Of a stretch of 30,490 nt of DNA, positions 6,781 through 15,112 are shown piece by piece. A model generated the notes under the pieces. That model was not told where the DNA came from. It saw only the letters and a program-made list of their open reading frames with translations, and made no database searches. The translations under genes and the position numbers were made by a program. Numbering within the stretch: position 1 is the stretch's first letter; every line of letters starts with the position of its first letter. The DNA is from JBJYIN01 sp046237015 (GTDB lineage Bacteria > Pseudomonadota > Gammaproteobacteria > Enterobacterales > Enterobacteriaceae). The stretch spans positions 1 through 30,490 of the forward strand of contig NZ_JBJYIN010000028.1 of assembly GCF_046237015.1 (NCBI RefSeq), given 5' to 3'.

Positions 6781-7392
6781 TTATTTGATGGTTAAACTGT
6801 TCTTAACACTTTTTACACCATCAATCGATTTAGCGATGCTCTCTGCTCGAGCTGATTGAGCCTGATTATCGACTTCACCACTCAGTAAGACGACGCCGTC
6901 CTGTGTTTCCACTTTCACTTTACGTGACGGAACAATATCGTCCGCCAACAATTTGGCTTTGATGCTGCTGGTCGTCATCGCATCTCCAGCGTAAGCACCA
7001 ACCGATTGCGAGGCACCATCTTTTACCTGCAATTTATCGCTAACGGAGGTCACACCTTCGGTTCTGGTAGCAATTTCCACCGCACGGGTGGCGATTTCCT
7101 GACTGCCGACAAAACCACTCAACGTGACAACACCCTGAGTTGTTTCAACAGAGATATCGCCGCTGGTAATTGCCTTATCTTCCAGCAAAGCGCTCTTTAT
7201 TTTCGCTGTGGTTGCACTATCGCTCAGGTAACCTGAAGCTTTATTCGCGGAACTATCGACTTTCTCACCAGTAGAATCAGCAATACGTTGTATTTTCTGT
7301 CCCACGGTCTCTTCGGCCAGAGCAGAGCCACCAGCCAGAATTGAACCCAGAACGACAGCGATCAGCGATTGTGCAAGTTTGGTCTTTTTCAT
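6781..7392 (-). CDS. osmY: Periplasmic osmotically inducible protein OsmY
   Basis: This periplasmic protein of two BON domains is induced by osmotic and stationary-phase stress, and is thought to support envelope integrity or act as a chaperone. The start is placed at ATG 7392 (MKKTKLAQSLIAVVLGSILA) because AAGGAAG lies in front of it and it opens a perfect Sec signal peptide cleaved after GGSALA (residue 26). The resulting 203 residues match the E. coli protein (201). The open frame reaches 13 codons further upstream, but that stretch is charged and would mask the signal. BON 1 covers about residues 55-118 (TTAKIKSALLED, TTQGVVTLSGFV) and BON 2 about 135-203 (TSSIKAKLLADD, TQDGVVLLSGEV). In E. 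coli the gene is RpoS-dependent; I see no clear promoter here. Confidence 0.93.
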   Translation of the reverse strand: MKKTKLAQSLIAVVLGSILAGGSALAEETVGQKIQRIADSTGEKVDSSANKASGYLSDSATTAKIKSALLEDKAITSGDISVETTQGVVTLSGFVGSQEIATRAVEIATRTEGVTSVSDKLQVKDGASQSVGAYAGDAMTTSSIKAKLLADDIVPSRKVKVETQDGVVLLSGEVDNQAQSARAESIAKSIDGVKSVKNSLTIK

Positions 7393-7880
7393 CGATTTCT
7401 TCCTTTGTATTTTTCTCTTTATGCCCGTCAACGCCTGAAAACAGCATATTGGGGCCGCATTAACGCGGGATGATTACGCACGCCATTCAAGGATAAAATT
7501 CAATACCTTGAAACGTTTAATACCAGGCTGAAAGGCACTGTACTAAGAGGTTTGTCTTTAAAAAAACGAGTAAAGCAATATAACAAACCAATCATAATCG
7601 CGTTAACAGTTGAACAAACTGAATCATTAACACGTTGTTAACTATAGACCACGGAATGAAAAATCATAGGAAGATCGACGCAAAAGGCATCGTGCTAACG
7701 GGAATTCAGATTTGTCTGTTGCAAAAAAACAGCAACATTCGAGGGGCGGAAAGACTATAACAAACTGATATAGAAGAAAAATGCGAACACATCTCTGAAA
7801 AAAAGAAAGGGTTCGCATCATCGGTGCCAAAACGGCGCGGCATACACGGTACGACCACGCTACCGTTTATTTAAGCAATT
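7393..7880. other. osmY upstream region and prfC downstream region
   Basis: About 490 bp lie between osmY and prfC, with no gene I can support. An inverted repeat TTCAAGG (7486-7492) and CCTTGAA (7506-7512) lies about 100 bp upstream of the osmY start and could be a protein-binding site. GTTAAC occurs twice about 30 bp apart near 7602-7641. The right end holds a candidate prfC terminator (7781-7818). Confidence 0.55.
7771..7818 (-). terminator. Candidate terminator of prfC
   Basis: ATGCGAAC (7781-7788) and GTTCGCAT (7811-7818) form an 8-bp perfect stem around a 22-nt loop, 62 bp past the prfC stop. On the minus strand the stem is followed by TTTTCTTCT. The large loop lowers confidence. Confidence 0.5.
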
Positions 7881-9470
7881 TTAATGTTCACGAGTTTTGT
7901 GCAACTCAACGTCGGGATAGCGTTCCCGAGTCAGGTTCAGGTTTACCATTGTTGGAGCGATATAGGTCAAATTATCGCCTCCATCAAGCGCCAGATGTTG
8001 CTCATTTTTACGTTTAAACTCTTCCAGCTTTTTCGCATCACCGCATTCCACCCAACGGGCGGTGGAAACGTTAACGGACTCGTAAAGCGCTTCCACATTA
8101 TATTCTGTCTTCAGGCGCGCAACGACCACGTCAAACTGCAAGACACCCACCGCGCCCACGATCAGATCATTGTTCGTTAATGGCCGGAAGACCTGAACCG
8201 CACCTTCTTCAGAAAGCTGAACCAGCCCTTTCAACAGTTGCTTTTGTTTCAACGGATCGCGTAAACGAATACGACGGAATAACTCAGGCGCAAAATTGGG
8301 GATCCCAGTAAACTTCATGTCCTCACCTTGGGTAAAGGTGTCACCGATCTGGATCGTGCCATGGTTATGCAAACCGATGATGTCTCCTGGATAGGCCTCT
8401 TCGACATGGGAACGGTCACCCGCCATAAAGGTCAACGCATCTGAAATGACCACATCTTTTCCGATACGAACCTGACGCAGCTTCATGCCTTTTTCATATT
8501 TCCCCGACACGACACGCATAAACGCCACACGGTCACGGTGTTTCGGATCCATATTGGCCTGAATCTTAAAGACAAACCCAGTAAACTTCTCCTCAGCGGC
8601 CACAACCTCACGCGTATCGGTTTTACGCGGCATCGGCGCAGGAGCCCAACTAATCAGTCCGTCCAGCATATGATCGACACCGAAATTACCCAGTGCCGTC
8701 CCGAAAAAGACGGGGGTCAGGTCACCCGACAAAAATGCATCCAATTCAAACTCATGGGACGCACCTTTTACCAACTCCAGCTCTTCCCGCAGTTGCATCG
8801 CCAGATCGTCACCCACAGCAACATCCAAATCAGGGTTATCCAATCCTTTGACAATACGGACTTCCTGAATTGTATGTCCTTTCCCTGTCTGATAAAGATA
8901 AGTCTCATCCTTATAGAGGTGATACACCCCCTTGAACAGCTTACCGCAACCGATCGGCCAAGTAATCGGCGCACAGGCGATACTCAACTCGCTCTCAACT
9001 TCGTCCAGTATCTCCATCGGATCACGGATATCACGATCCAACTTGTTCATAAACGTCAGGATCGGTGTATCACGTAACCGGGTGACCTCCATCAGCTTAC
9101 GGGTTCGATCTTCGACCCCTTTAGCCGCATCAATCACCATCAGGCAGCAGTCCACAGCCGTAAGCGTACGGTAAGTATCTTCGGAGAAATCCTCATGCCC
9201 CGGCGTGTCCAGAAGGTTAACCAGACAATCATGGTAAGGAAACTGCATCACCGAGGTGGTAATCGATATACCACGCTGCTTTTCCATCTCCATCCAGTCA
9301 GATTTTGCATGCTGGTTCGAACCACGCCCTTTTACCGTACCGGCCGTCTGAATCGCTTGTCCGAACAACAAGACTTTTTCAGTAATGGTGGTTTTACCGG
9401 CGTCGGGGTGGGAAATAATGGCGAAAGTTCTTCTTTTCGAGACTTCGCGGGCGTATTCACTTGGAGACAT
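7881..9470 (-). CDS. prfC: Peptide chain release factor 3 (RF3)
   Basis: This translational GTPase removes RF1/RF2 from the ribosome after peptide release. Starting at ATG 9470 (MSPSEYAREVSKRRTF) the protein has 529 residues, exactly the E. coli length. The open frame extends nine codons further to GTG 9497 (MANRRNLKI), which has no better ribosome binding site. The G-domain motifs are intact: SHPDAGKT (20-27), RGISITT (66-72), DTPGH (88-92) and NKLD (142-145). RF3-specific stretches such as HAKSDWMEMEKQ, ITPVFFGTALGNFG-like and NFAPELFRRIRL are present through to the C-terminal KTREH. It lies downstream of ytjB on the same strand after 150 bp without an obvious terminator between. In E. coli prfC and osmY are also neighbours. 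Confidence 0.97.
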   Translation of the reverse strand: MSPSEYAREVSKRRTFAIISHPDAGKTTITEKVLLFGQAIQTAGTVKGRGSNQHAKSDWMEMEKQRGISITTSVMQFPYHDCLVNLLDTPGHEDFSEDTYRTLTAVDCCLMVIDAAKGVEDRTRKLMEVTRLRDTPILTFMNKLDRDIRDPMEILDEVESELSIACAPITWPIGCGKLFKGVYHLYKDETYLYQTGKGHTIQEVRIVKGLDNPDLDVAVGDDLAMQLREELELVKGASHEFELDAFLSGDLTPVFFGTALGNFGVDHMLDGLISWAPAPMPRKTDTREVVAAEEKFTGFVFKIQANMDPKHRDRVAFMRVVSGKYEKGMKLRQVRIGKDVVISDALTFMAGDRSHVEEAYPGDIIGLHNHGTIQIGDTFTQGEDMKFTGIPNFAPELFRRIRLRDPLKQKQLLKGLVQLSEEGAVQVFRPLTNNDLIVGAVGVLQFDVVVARLKTEYNVEALYESVNVSTARWVECGDAKKLEEFKRKNEQHLALDGGDNLTYIAPTMVNLNLTRERYPDVELHKTREH

Positions 9471-9622
9471 GATTTTCAGGTTTCTTCTGTTAGCCACCCG
9501 GCGTCAGCATCTAGTCAGAAACACACCGATGTCAGCGTCAGGCAAAGCGGAAATAAATTGTAAGCCGGACATTTTCTCTGATTTAACGCTGAGACACAAT
9601 CAATGACTGAAAGATTGCGCGA

Positions 9623-10327
9623 CTAGGTATTTTTTCCATTTATCGCTTTATTGCTGTTCATATCATTATCGTCAGCATCAGCCACCGTCACATTATCCAC
9701 CTCATCATCTTCTTTCACTGGCGTACTGGCCGTCAGTAAATAAGGCGACTGTTGCCAGCGGGTACGACGATTCTGCAACAGAGTACGGGTCAAAATAATG
9801 CCGATCGCCAATGATAATAGGATCATCAGGCGCAGAATATTGGTAGTGTTATCAACCTGTTTCGCTTCGGTCGCCAAAACGTGCGTATCAAGGGTAATGC
9901 GCAGGAAGCCTATCGGCCCGTCCTTACCTTCAATAGGCTGAACCAATTGGTGATTGTAATAGCTCCCCACTCGGTTGCCATCCAGCGCCAAACGATCGCG
10001 TAGCTGGACCTGCTCTCCTGCACTCGCCACCAGTGAACCATCCTGCTGATAAACACCAGCATCCAGAATCCGGCTATGTTCCGTCAGTCGTTTAAGTATC
10101 GTATTAATCTTCTGGTTGTTATCATCCACGCTATTCATCAGCGGAGCGATACTGTAAGCCACCTGTTTGGTCAGCGTTCGCGCTAAATCTTCCACCTGTT
10201 CCGAACGAGCCATTTGATGGCTCAAACTGAAATAGGAAGCCCCCTGCATCAATACGACAAGCAGCGCCAGGCAAATCAGCACAATGGCTGTACGATGTAG
10301 GCGAAATTTAACCCGAGCCCGAACCAT
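9623..10327 (-). CDS. ytjB: Inner-membrane protein YtjB (Smp)
   Basis: This membrane protein of unknown function is always found divergent from serB in enterobacteria (older name smp). The start is placed at ATG 10327 (MVRARVKFRLHR) because AAGGA lies 6 nt upstream and the sequence then aligns with E. coli Smp; the longer open frame to 10531 would cover the serB start. The 234 residues show an N-terminal helix (TAIVLICLALLVVLMQGASYF), a periplasmic domain of about 150 residues (DAGVYQQDGSLVAS, RDRLALDG), a second helix (ILRLMILLSLAIGIILTRTLL) and a cytoplasmic tail with RTRWQQSPYLLTAS. The topology of two helices around a PAS/Cache-like periplasmic segment resembles truncated sensor proteins. 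The C-terminal tail is longer and more acidic than in E. coli. Confidence 0.9.
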   Translation of the reverse strand: MVRARVKFRLHRTAIVLICLALLVVLMQGASYFSLSHQMARSEQVEDLARTLTKQVAYSIAPLMNSVDDNNQKINTILKRLTEHSRILDAGVYQQDGSLVASAGEQVQLRDRLALDGNRVGSYYNHQLVQPIEGKDGPIGFLRITLDTHVLATEAKQVDNTTNILRLMILLSLAIGIILTRTLLQNRRTRWQQSPYLLTASTPVKEDDEVDNVTVADADDNDMNSNKAINGKNT

Positions 10328-10497
10328 GATAATCCTTACGTGATTTGGATACTTTATGTTGCCAGAAGCGCCGACGATAGGATAGCTTGTTGCCCTGTTT
10401 TCCAACGGATATGTTTGTGGTTTTGGTTCAATAACAAAAAACACAACAATATTCCCGATCCAACACCACGTAATGACCGCCAGTAGAGGATTTTCCC
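10328..10497. promoter_or_regulatory. Divergent ytjB/serB control region
   Basis: This 170-bp region separates two divergently transcribed genes and must carry both promoters. I do not see a convincing sigma-70 pair or a known operator in it. Confidence 0.5.
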
Positions 10498-11475
10498 ATG
10501 TCGAATAGTCTGACCTATCGTGATCTCCCAAATGAGATTAACTGTTGGCCAGGTCTGCCGCTATCGCTGAGCGGTGATGAAGTGATGCCACTCGATTACC
10601 GCGCCGGAGATACCGGCTGGTTGTTATATAGCGACGTACTCGACAAAAATTTACTGTCTCGCTATCAACGGAAACTCGGTGCTGCCATGGTGATCGTCAG
10701 TGCCTGGATCGTCGGTGATTATCAGGTTGTCCGTCTGGCAGGCTCGCTCACGCTACGCGCAACCAAACTGGCACATGAGCTTGGTATGGATGTTTCGCCA
10801 ATGCGTAACGCGCCGACCCTGCGGGCACCCGGTCTGTTAGTGATGGATATGGACTCCACCGCGATTCAAATTGAATGCATTGATGAAATCGCCAAGCTGG
10901 CGGGAACCGGCGAGCAAGTCGCCGAGGTGACCGAACGGGCCATGCGCGGAGAATTGGACTTTTCTGCCAGCCTGCGCCAACGCGTGGGAACCTTAAAAGG
11001 CGCGGATGCCAACATTCTACGTGAAGTACGTAAAAATCTGCCGCTAATGCCCGGTTTAATCGATATGGTCAGCCAACTTCAGGAAGCAGGCTGGCATGTT
11101 GCCATTGCTTCTGGCGGGTTTACTTACTTCGCCGATTATCTGCGTGAAAAACTGGATCTGGTTGCCGCCGTCGCCAATGAAATGGGTATGCAAGATGGTA
11201 AACTGACGGGTGAGGTCATTGGCCCGATTATTGATGCAAAATATAAGGCCAACACGCTGCGCGAGCTGGCAGAAAAGTTAGGTATTCCACTACAGCAAAC
11301 GGTGGCCATTGGCGATGGTGCCAACGACCTATTGATGATTAAGGCATCGGGTCTCGGTATCGCTTATCATGCCAAACCTAAGGTAAACGAACAGTCAGCC
11401 GTGACAATCCGTCATGCCGACCTGACAGGCGTTCTGTGTATTCTCAGCGGTAGCATGAGGCACGAAGAACGCTAA
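10498..11475 (+). CDS. serB: Phosphoserine phosphatase
   Basis: The enzyme removes phosphate from O-phospho-L-serine, the last step of serine synthesis. It is a cytoplasmic HAD-superfamily hydrolase of 325 residues (E. coli 322). The N-terminal regulatory-like part contains WPGLPLSLSGDEVMPLDY. The catalytic part starts at MDMDSTAIQIE, with nucleophile D117 and acid/base D119. It continues through RGELDFSASLRQRV (cap and substrate binding), VAIASGGFTYF (motif II) and VAIGDGANDLLMIKASG (motif IV). Motif IV reads NDLL where E. coli has NDLP; the metal-binding aspartates are unchanged. It leads a cluster with radA, which follows after 32 bp and is probably cotranscribed, as in E. coli. Confidence 0.97.
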   Translation: MSNSLTYRDLPNEINCWPGLPLSLSGDEVMPLDYRAGDTGWLLYSDVLDKNLLSRYQRKLGAAMVIVSAWIVGDYQVVRLAGSLTLRATKLAHELGMDVSPMRNAPTLRAPGLLVMDMDSTAIQIECIDEIAKLAGTGEQVAEVTERAMRGELDFSASLRQRVGTLKGADANILREVRKNLPLMPGLIDMVSQLQEAGWHVAIASGGFTYFADYLREKLDLVAAVANEMGMQDGKLTGEVIGPIIDAKYKANTLRELAEKLGIPLQQTVAIGDGANDLLMIKASGLGIAYHAKPKVNEQSAVTIRHADLTGVLCILSGSMRHEER

Positions 11476-11507
11476 TCCGATAGAACGCCGAATCAAAGAG
11501 GTAACCC

Positions 11508-12893
11508 GTGGCAAAAGCCGTCAAACGCGCCTTTGTATGTAATGAATGTGGAGCCGACTACCCACGCTGGCAGGGACAATGCAGTGCTTGTCATGCCTGG
11601 AATACCATTACTGAAGTTCGTCTGGCGGCCGCTCCCTCGTCATCACGAGCCGAGCGGTTAAGCGGCTATGCTGGAGAAAGCGCTGGCATCAGCCGGGTGC
11701 AAAAACTCTCAGAGATCAGCCTCGAAGCATTACCTCGCTTCTCTACGGGTTTTCAGGAATTCGATCGCGTACTGGGTGGCGGCGTTGTACCGGGCAGCGC
11801 CATCCTGATTGGCGGCAATCCTGGTGCAGGCAAAAGCACCTTGCTGCTGCAAACACTGTGCAAACTGTCCGAGCAGATGAAAACCCTGTACGTAACCGGG
11901 GAAGAATCGCTGCAACAGGTCGCCATGCGGGCGCATCGACTCGGCTTACCCGCCCAAAACCTGAATATGCTCTCTGAAACCAGCATTGAACAGATCTGTC
12001 TAATTGCAGAGCAAGAGCAACCCAAACTGATGGTAATCGACTCTATTCAGGTCATGCATCTGGCAGATATTCAATCCTCTCCAGGAAGTGTCGCTCAGGT
12101 ACGCGAAACGGCAGCCTACCTGACCCGCTTTGCCAAAACCCGTGGCGTCGCCATTATCATGGTTGGTCACGTCACGAAAGATGGTTCTCTTGCCGGCCCG
12201 AAAGTGCTGGAACACTGCATTGACTGCTCCGTTCTACTCGACGGTGATGCAGACTCACGTTTTCGAACGTTACGCAGCCATAAAAACCGTTTCGGTGCGG
12301 TCAATGAATTGGGTGTATTCGCGATGACCGAACAGGGGCTACGTGAAATCAGTAACCCTTCGGCCATTTTCCTCAGTCGCGGCGACGAAATCACCTCGGG
12401 TAGCTCGGTGATGGTGGTGTGGGAAGGCACTCGCCCTTTACTGGTGGAAATTCAGGCACTGGTCGATCAATCAATGATGGCAAACCCTCGCCGCGTCGCT
12501 GTCGGATTGGAGCAAAACCGGCTGGCGATATTGCTGGCGGTATTACATCGCCATGGCGGCCTGCAAATGTCGGATCAGGACGTGTTCGTCAATGTAGTGG
12601 GGGGTGTCAAAGTCACGGAAACCAGTGCTGACCTGGCGCTATTACTCTCACTGGTTTCAAGTCTACGCGATCGCCCATTGCCTCAAGATTTAGTGGTATT
12701 TGGCGAGGTTGGGCTGGCTGGGGAAATCCGTCCAGTACCCAGCGGACAGGAGCGTATCGCCGAAGCCGCTAAGCACGGCTTCAAACGAGCGATCGTTCCC
12801 CACGCCAATATGCCGAAAAAAGCGCCCGCCAATATGCAAGTATTCGGTGTTAAAAAACTGGCCGATGCACTGGAGATTCTCAACGATTTATAG
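11508..12893 (+). CDS. radA: DNA repair protein RadA (branch migration ATPase)
   Basis: RadA is a RecA-related, DnaB-like motor that drives branch migration of recombination intermediates. The 461 residues show the three expected parts. An N-terminal C4 zinc finger carries C11, C14, C25 and C28 (CNECGADYPRWQGQCSAC). The ATPase has Walker A GGNPGAGKST (102-111), Walker B LMVIDSI (174-180) and the RadA-specific KNRFG (259-263). A C-terminal Lon-protease-like domain (VFVNVVGGVKVTETSADLAL onward) lacks proteolytic function in this family. Translation starts at GTG 11508, preceded by AGAGG. It lies 32 bp after serB; nadR follows after 98 bp with its own operator. Confidence 0.97.
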   Translation: MAKAVKRAFVCNECGADYPRWQGQCSACHAWNTITEVRLAAAPSSSRAERLSGYAGESAGISRVQKLSEISLEALPRFSTGFQEFDRVLGGGVVPGSAILIGGNPGAGKSTLLLQTLCKLSEQMKTLYVTGEESLQQVAMRAHRLGLPAQNLNMLSETSIEQICLIAEQEQPKLMVIDSIQVMHLADIQSSPGSVAQVRETAAYLTRFAKTRGVAIIMVGHVTKDGSLAGPKVLEHCIDCSVLLDGDADSRFRTLRSHKNRFGAVNELGVFAMTEQGLREISNPSAIFLSRGDEITSGSSVMVVWEGTRPLLVEIQALVDQSMMANPRRVAVGLEQNRLAILLAVLHRHGGLQMSDQDVFVNVVGGVKVTETSADLALLLSLVSSLRDRPLPQDLVVFGEVGLAGEIRPVPSGQERIAEAAKHGFKRAIVPHANMPKKAPANMQVFGVKKLADALEILNDL

Positions 12894-12894
12894 C

Positions 12895-12958
12895 CTCACA
12901 CTATTTATCATCTTACTCTTTATCGCCTTACTCTATTTATCGTCTCACACTATGGTAT
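12895..12958 (+). repeat. Four imperfect 15-17-nt direct repeats between radA and nadR
   Basis: Four consecutive units follow the pattern CT(C/T)AC(A/T)CTATTTATC: 12895-12911, 12912-12926, 12927-12943 and 12944-12958. Units 1 and 3 have 17 nt, units 2 and 4 have 15 nt. Unit 4 runs into the TATGGT that may serve as a -10 box. The block directly abuts the NadR operator and starts two bases past the radA stop. Confidence 0.75.
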
Positions 12959-12960
12959 CT

Positions 12961-12978
12961 TGTTTAGTACACTAAACA
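12961..12978 (+). promoter_or_regulatory. NadR operator (NAD box) in front of nadR
   Basis: TGTTTAGTACACTAAACA is a perfect 18-bp palindrome matching the enterobacterial NadR consensus TGTTTA-N6-TAAACA. It lies 13 bp before the nadR start and overlaps the likely transcription start and the ribosome binding site AGGAG. This predicts autorepression of nadR at high NAD. Confidence 0.9.
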
Positions 12979-12991
12979 GGAGTGTCGAACT

Positions 12992-14248
12992 ATGTCGCCA
13001 TTCAAATACTTAAAATCTGCCATTCGGCAAAAGGGATGCACCTTACAGCAGGTCGCCGATGCGACGGACATGACCAAGGGCTATCTCAGCCAGCTTCTCA
13101 ACGCCAAGATAAAAAGCCCCAGCGCTCAAAAGCTGGAAGCGTTGCATCGTTTTCTCGGTTTAGAATTCCCCCGGCACGAAAAAAAAATCGGCGTCGTGTT
13201 TGGTAAATTCTATCCCCTGCACACCGGACATATTTACCTCATCCAGCGAGCATGCAGTCAGGTTGATGAACTGCACGTCATTCTGGGCTATGACGAACCT
13301 CGTGACCGTCTGCTGTTTGAAAACAGCTCCATGTCGCAACAGCCCACCGTCAGCGATCGCCTCCGTTGGCTACTGCAAACGTTTAAGTATCAGAAAAATA
13401 TTCGAATCCACGCTTTTAATGAACAAGGAATGGAACCTTATCCACACGGCTGGGATGTGTGGAGCCAGGGTATTCAGTCCTTTATGCAGGAAAAAAATAT
13501 CGAACCCAATTTTGTCTATACCAGTGAAGAGCAGGATGCGCCGCAATACCGGACACATTTAGGCATCGAAACCATTCTGATTGATCCCAAACGTTCATTT
13601 ATGAACATTAGCGGTTCACAAATCCGCCATGACCCTTTCCGCTACTGGGAATATATTCCAACGGAAGTGAAACCCTTCTTTGTGCGTACTGTGGCCATTC
13701 TGGGGGGAGAGTCCAGCGGGAAATCGACGCTAGTCAACAAGCTGGCCAATATCTTCAACACAACCAGCGCCTGGGAATATGGCCGTGACTATGTGTTCTC
13801 TCATCTGGGTGGAGATGAGATGGCGCTGCAATATTCCGATTATGACAAGATCGCGCTAGGACAAGCACAATACATTGATTTTGCCGTTAAATATGCCAAT
13901 AAAGTGGCCTTTATTGATACTGACTTCGTGACGACGCAGGCATTCTGTAAAAAGTATGAAGGGCGTGAGCACCCGTTTGTTCAAGCATTGGTGGATGAAT
14001 ATCGCTTCGATCTGGTGATCCTGTTGGAAAATAACACCCCGTGGGTGGCTGATGGTCTACGCAGCCTGGGTAGTTCGTCCGCACGCCATGAATTTCAAAA
14101 CTTGCTGAAAACCATGCTGGCCGAGAACAACGTTCCGTATATTCACGTCACGGAGTCAGACTACGACACGCGTTTCTTGCGCTGTGTGGAATTGGTGCAA
14201 AAAATGCTGGGGAATGATATCACCACTGCCAGCAACGAGAAGGGGTAA
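12992..14248 (+). CDS. nadR: Trifunctional NAD regulator NadR (repressor, NMN adenylyltransferase, ribosylnicotinamide kinase)
   Basis: NadR represses NAD synthesis genes and salvages nicotinamide riboside. The 418 residues hold three domains. An N-terminal Xre-like helix-turn-helix (residues 1-60, CTLQQVADATDMTKGYLSQL) should bind the NAD box seen just upstream. A nucleotidyltransferase core (64-225) carries GKFYPLHTGH (71-80) and ISGSQIR (206-212). A C-terminal P-loop kinase carries GGESSGKST (238-246), the substrate-recognition region WEYGRDYVFSHLGG and the lid DGLRSLGSS. The protein is a few residues longer at the C-terminus than in E. coli (about 410). ATG 12992 has AGGAG 9 nt upstream. 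The 3' end overlaps the convergent fau gene by 29 bp. Confidence 0.97.
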   Translation: MSPFKYLKSAIRQKGCTLQQVADATDMTKGYLSQLLNAKIKSPSAQKLEALHRFLGLEFPRHEKKIGVVFGKFYPLHTGHIYLIQRACSQVDELHVILGYDEPRDRLLFENSSMSQQPTVSDRLRWLLQTFKYQKNIRIHAFNEQGMEPYPHGWDVWSQGIQSFMQEKNIEPNFVYTSEEQDAPQYRTHLGIETILIDPKRSFMNISGSQIRHDPFRYWEYIPTEVKPFFVRTVAILGGESSGKSTLVNKLANIFNTTSAWEYGRDYVFSHLGGDEMALQYSDYDKIALGQAQYIDFAVKYANKVAFIDTDFVTTQAFCKKYEGREHPFVQALVDEYRFDLVILLENNTPWVADGLRSLGSSSARHEFQNLLKTMLAENNVPYIHVTESDYDTRFLRCVELVQKMLGNDITTASNEKG

Positions 14249-14834
14249 TAATTTCTGGCAGCGGGACATCCCAATCCTCGGTCGGAAGGCTGTCAACCCG
14301 CTGACAATCATGGGCCAATCCTATCGGGTAAGGCCCCCGAGTTTCCCAACCTTGCAATGTGCGATCATAGAAACCACCGCCCATGCCTAACCGCTGCCCT
14401 TGCTGGTCAAACGCCACCAGCGGCGTCAGCAGGACATCCAACATCGGCAAAGGCAATACCTGCCGCACATCCAGTCGAGGTTCTCGAATATTCAGACGAT
14501 TCAAGACCAATTCTGTATCCGGAGCATAATGTAAGAACAGTAAATTCCCGGCACTGAAAGGATGCAATACTGGCAGGCAAACTTGTTTTCCCTGCTGCCA
14601 CAGCCATTGAATCAGTGGTTGAGTATCCAGTTCCCCATCAAAGGAAAGAAACACGGCAATACGTTTTGCCTGCTGAATTTTCGGATGTTGGCTAACCTGA
14701 TCCACCGCTTGACGGGCAAACGTTTTCTGCTGTTCAGGCGTAAGCAACCGACGACGCGCACGCACATCCTGTCGAATCTGCTGACGACGTTGAACGGAAG
14801 AGTATGGTAATTCAGAAAAAGGAATAGGCTGCAT
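14220..14834 (-). CDS. fau: 5-formyltetrahydrofolate cyclo-ligase
   Basis: The enzyme converts 5-formyl-THF to 5,10-methenyl-THF using ATP, recycling a dead-end folate and, in E. coli (YgfA), affecting persister formation. Family features are RQDVRARRRLLTPEQQ at the N-terminus, AVFLSFDGELDTQPLI, LPVLHPFSAGNLLFL and the nucleotide-binding loop RLGMGGGFYDRTL. The start is uncertain: ATG 14834 (MQPIPFSELP, 204 residues) or ATG 14843 are available and neither has a good ribosome binding site. The open frame continues to 14966, but that would run through 6S RNA. The gene lies directly downstream of ssrS, as in E. coli where the two are cotranscribed. The stop overlaps the 3' end of convergent nadR. 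Confidence 0.92.
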   Translation of the reverse strand: MQPIPFSELPYSSVQRRQQIRQDVRARRRLLTPEQQKTFARQAVDQVSQHPKIQQAKRIAVFLSFDGELDTQPLIQWLWQQGKQVCLPVLHPFSAGNLLFLHYAPDTELVLNRLNIREPRLDVRQVLPLPMLDVLLTPLVAFDQQGQRLGMGGGFYDRTLQGWETRGPYPIGLAHDCQRVDSLPTEDWDVPLPEIITPSRCWQW

Positions 14835-14854
14835 GTAACACATAGAAAAGAAAG

Positions 14855-15038
14855 GGAATCTCCGAGATGCCGCCGCAGGCTGTAACCCTTGAACCCTTGG
14901 TTCAAGGTGAACATAACGTCGCAGTCTTAAGGCTTCTCGGGCGAACCGAGCATGCTCACCAACCACGGAGCGTTACATTCTGTTGGTTTGAAATATCGGC
15001 TCAGGGGACTGACCCGCTGACAAACACCTCAGAGAAAT
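14855..15038 (-). ncRNA. ssrS: 6S RNA
   Basis: 6S RNA mimics an open promoter, binds sigma-70 RNA polymerase holoenzyme and dampens transcription in stationary phase. The 184-nt segment on the minus strand begins ATTTCTCTGAGGTG and ends CTCGGAGATTCC, so the ends pair into the closing stem exactly as in E. coli. Conserved internal blocks include GTCAGTCCCCTGAGCCGATA, GGTTGGTGAGCATGCTCGG and CACCTTGAACCAAGGGTTC. Differences from E. coli are concentrated in the pairing strands of the central bulge region. It sits between zapA upstream and fau downstream on the same strand, the standard enterobacterial arrangement. Confidence 0.97.
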
Positions 15039-15112
15039 TTTATTCGTTACTCGCGTTAAACCTTATCACGTCTTATTGCGTAAAAACACCGGACTTTTGT
15101 CAAAATTCGATG

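Noticed and set aside
7642..7830. 62-codon minus-strand open frame with a hydrophobic stretch
   Set aside because: No ribosome binding site or recognisable family, and it overlaps the candidate prfC terminator hairpin.
12895..12958. Possible small CRISPR-like array
   Set aside because: The units are contiguous with no unique spacers, so they are simple tandem repeats.
14835..14966. Upstream extension of the fau reading frame
   Set aside because: It runs through 6S RNA; conservation there is explained by the RNA.
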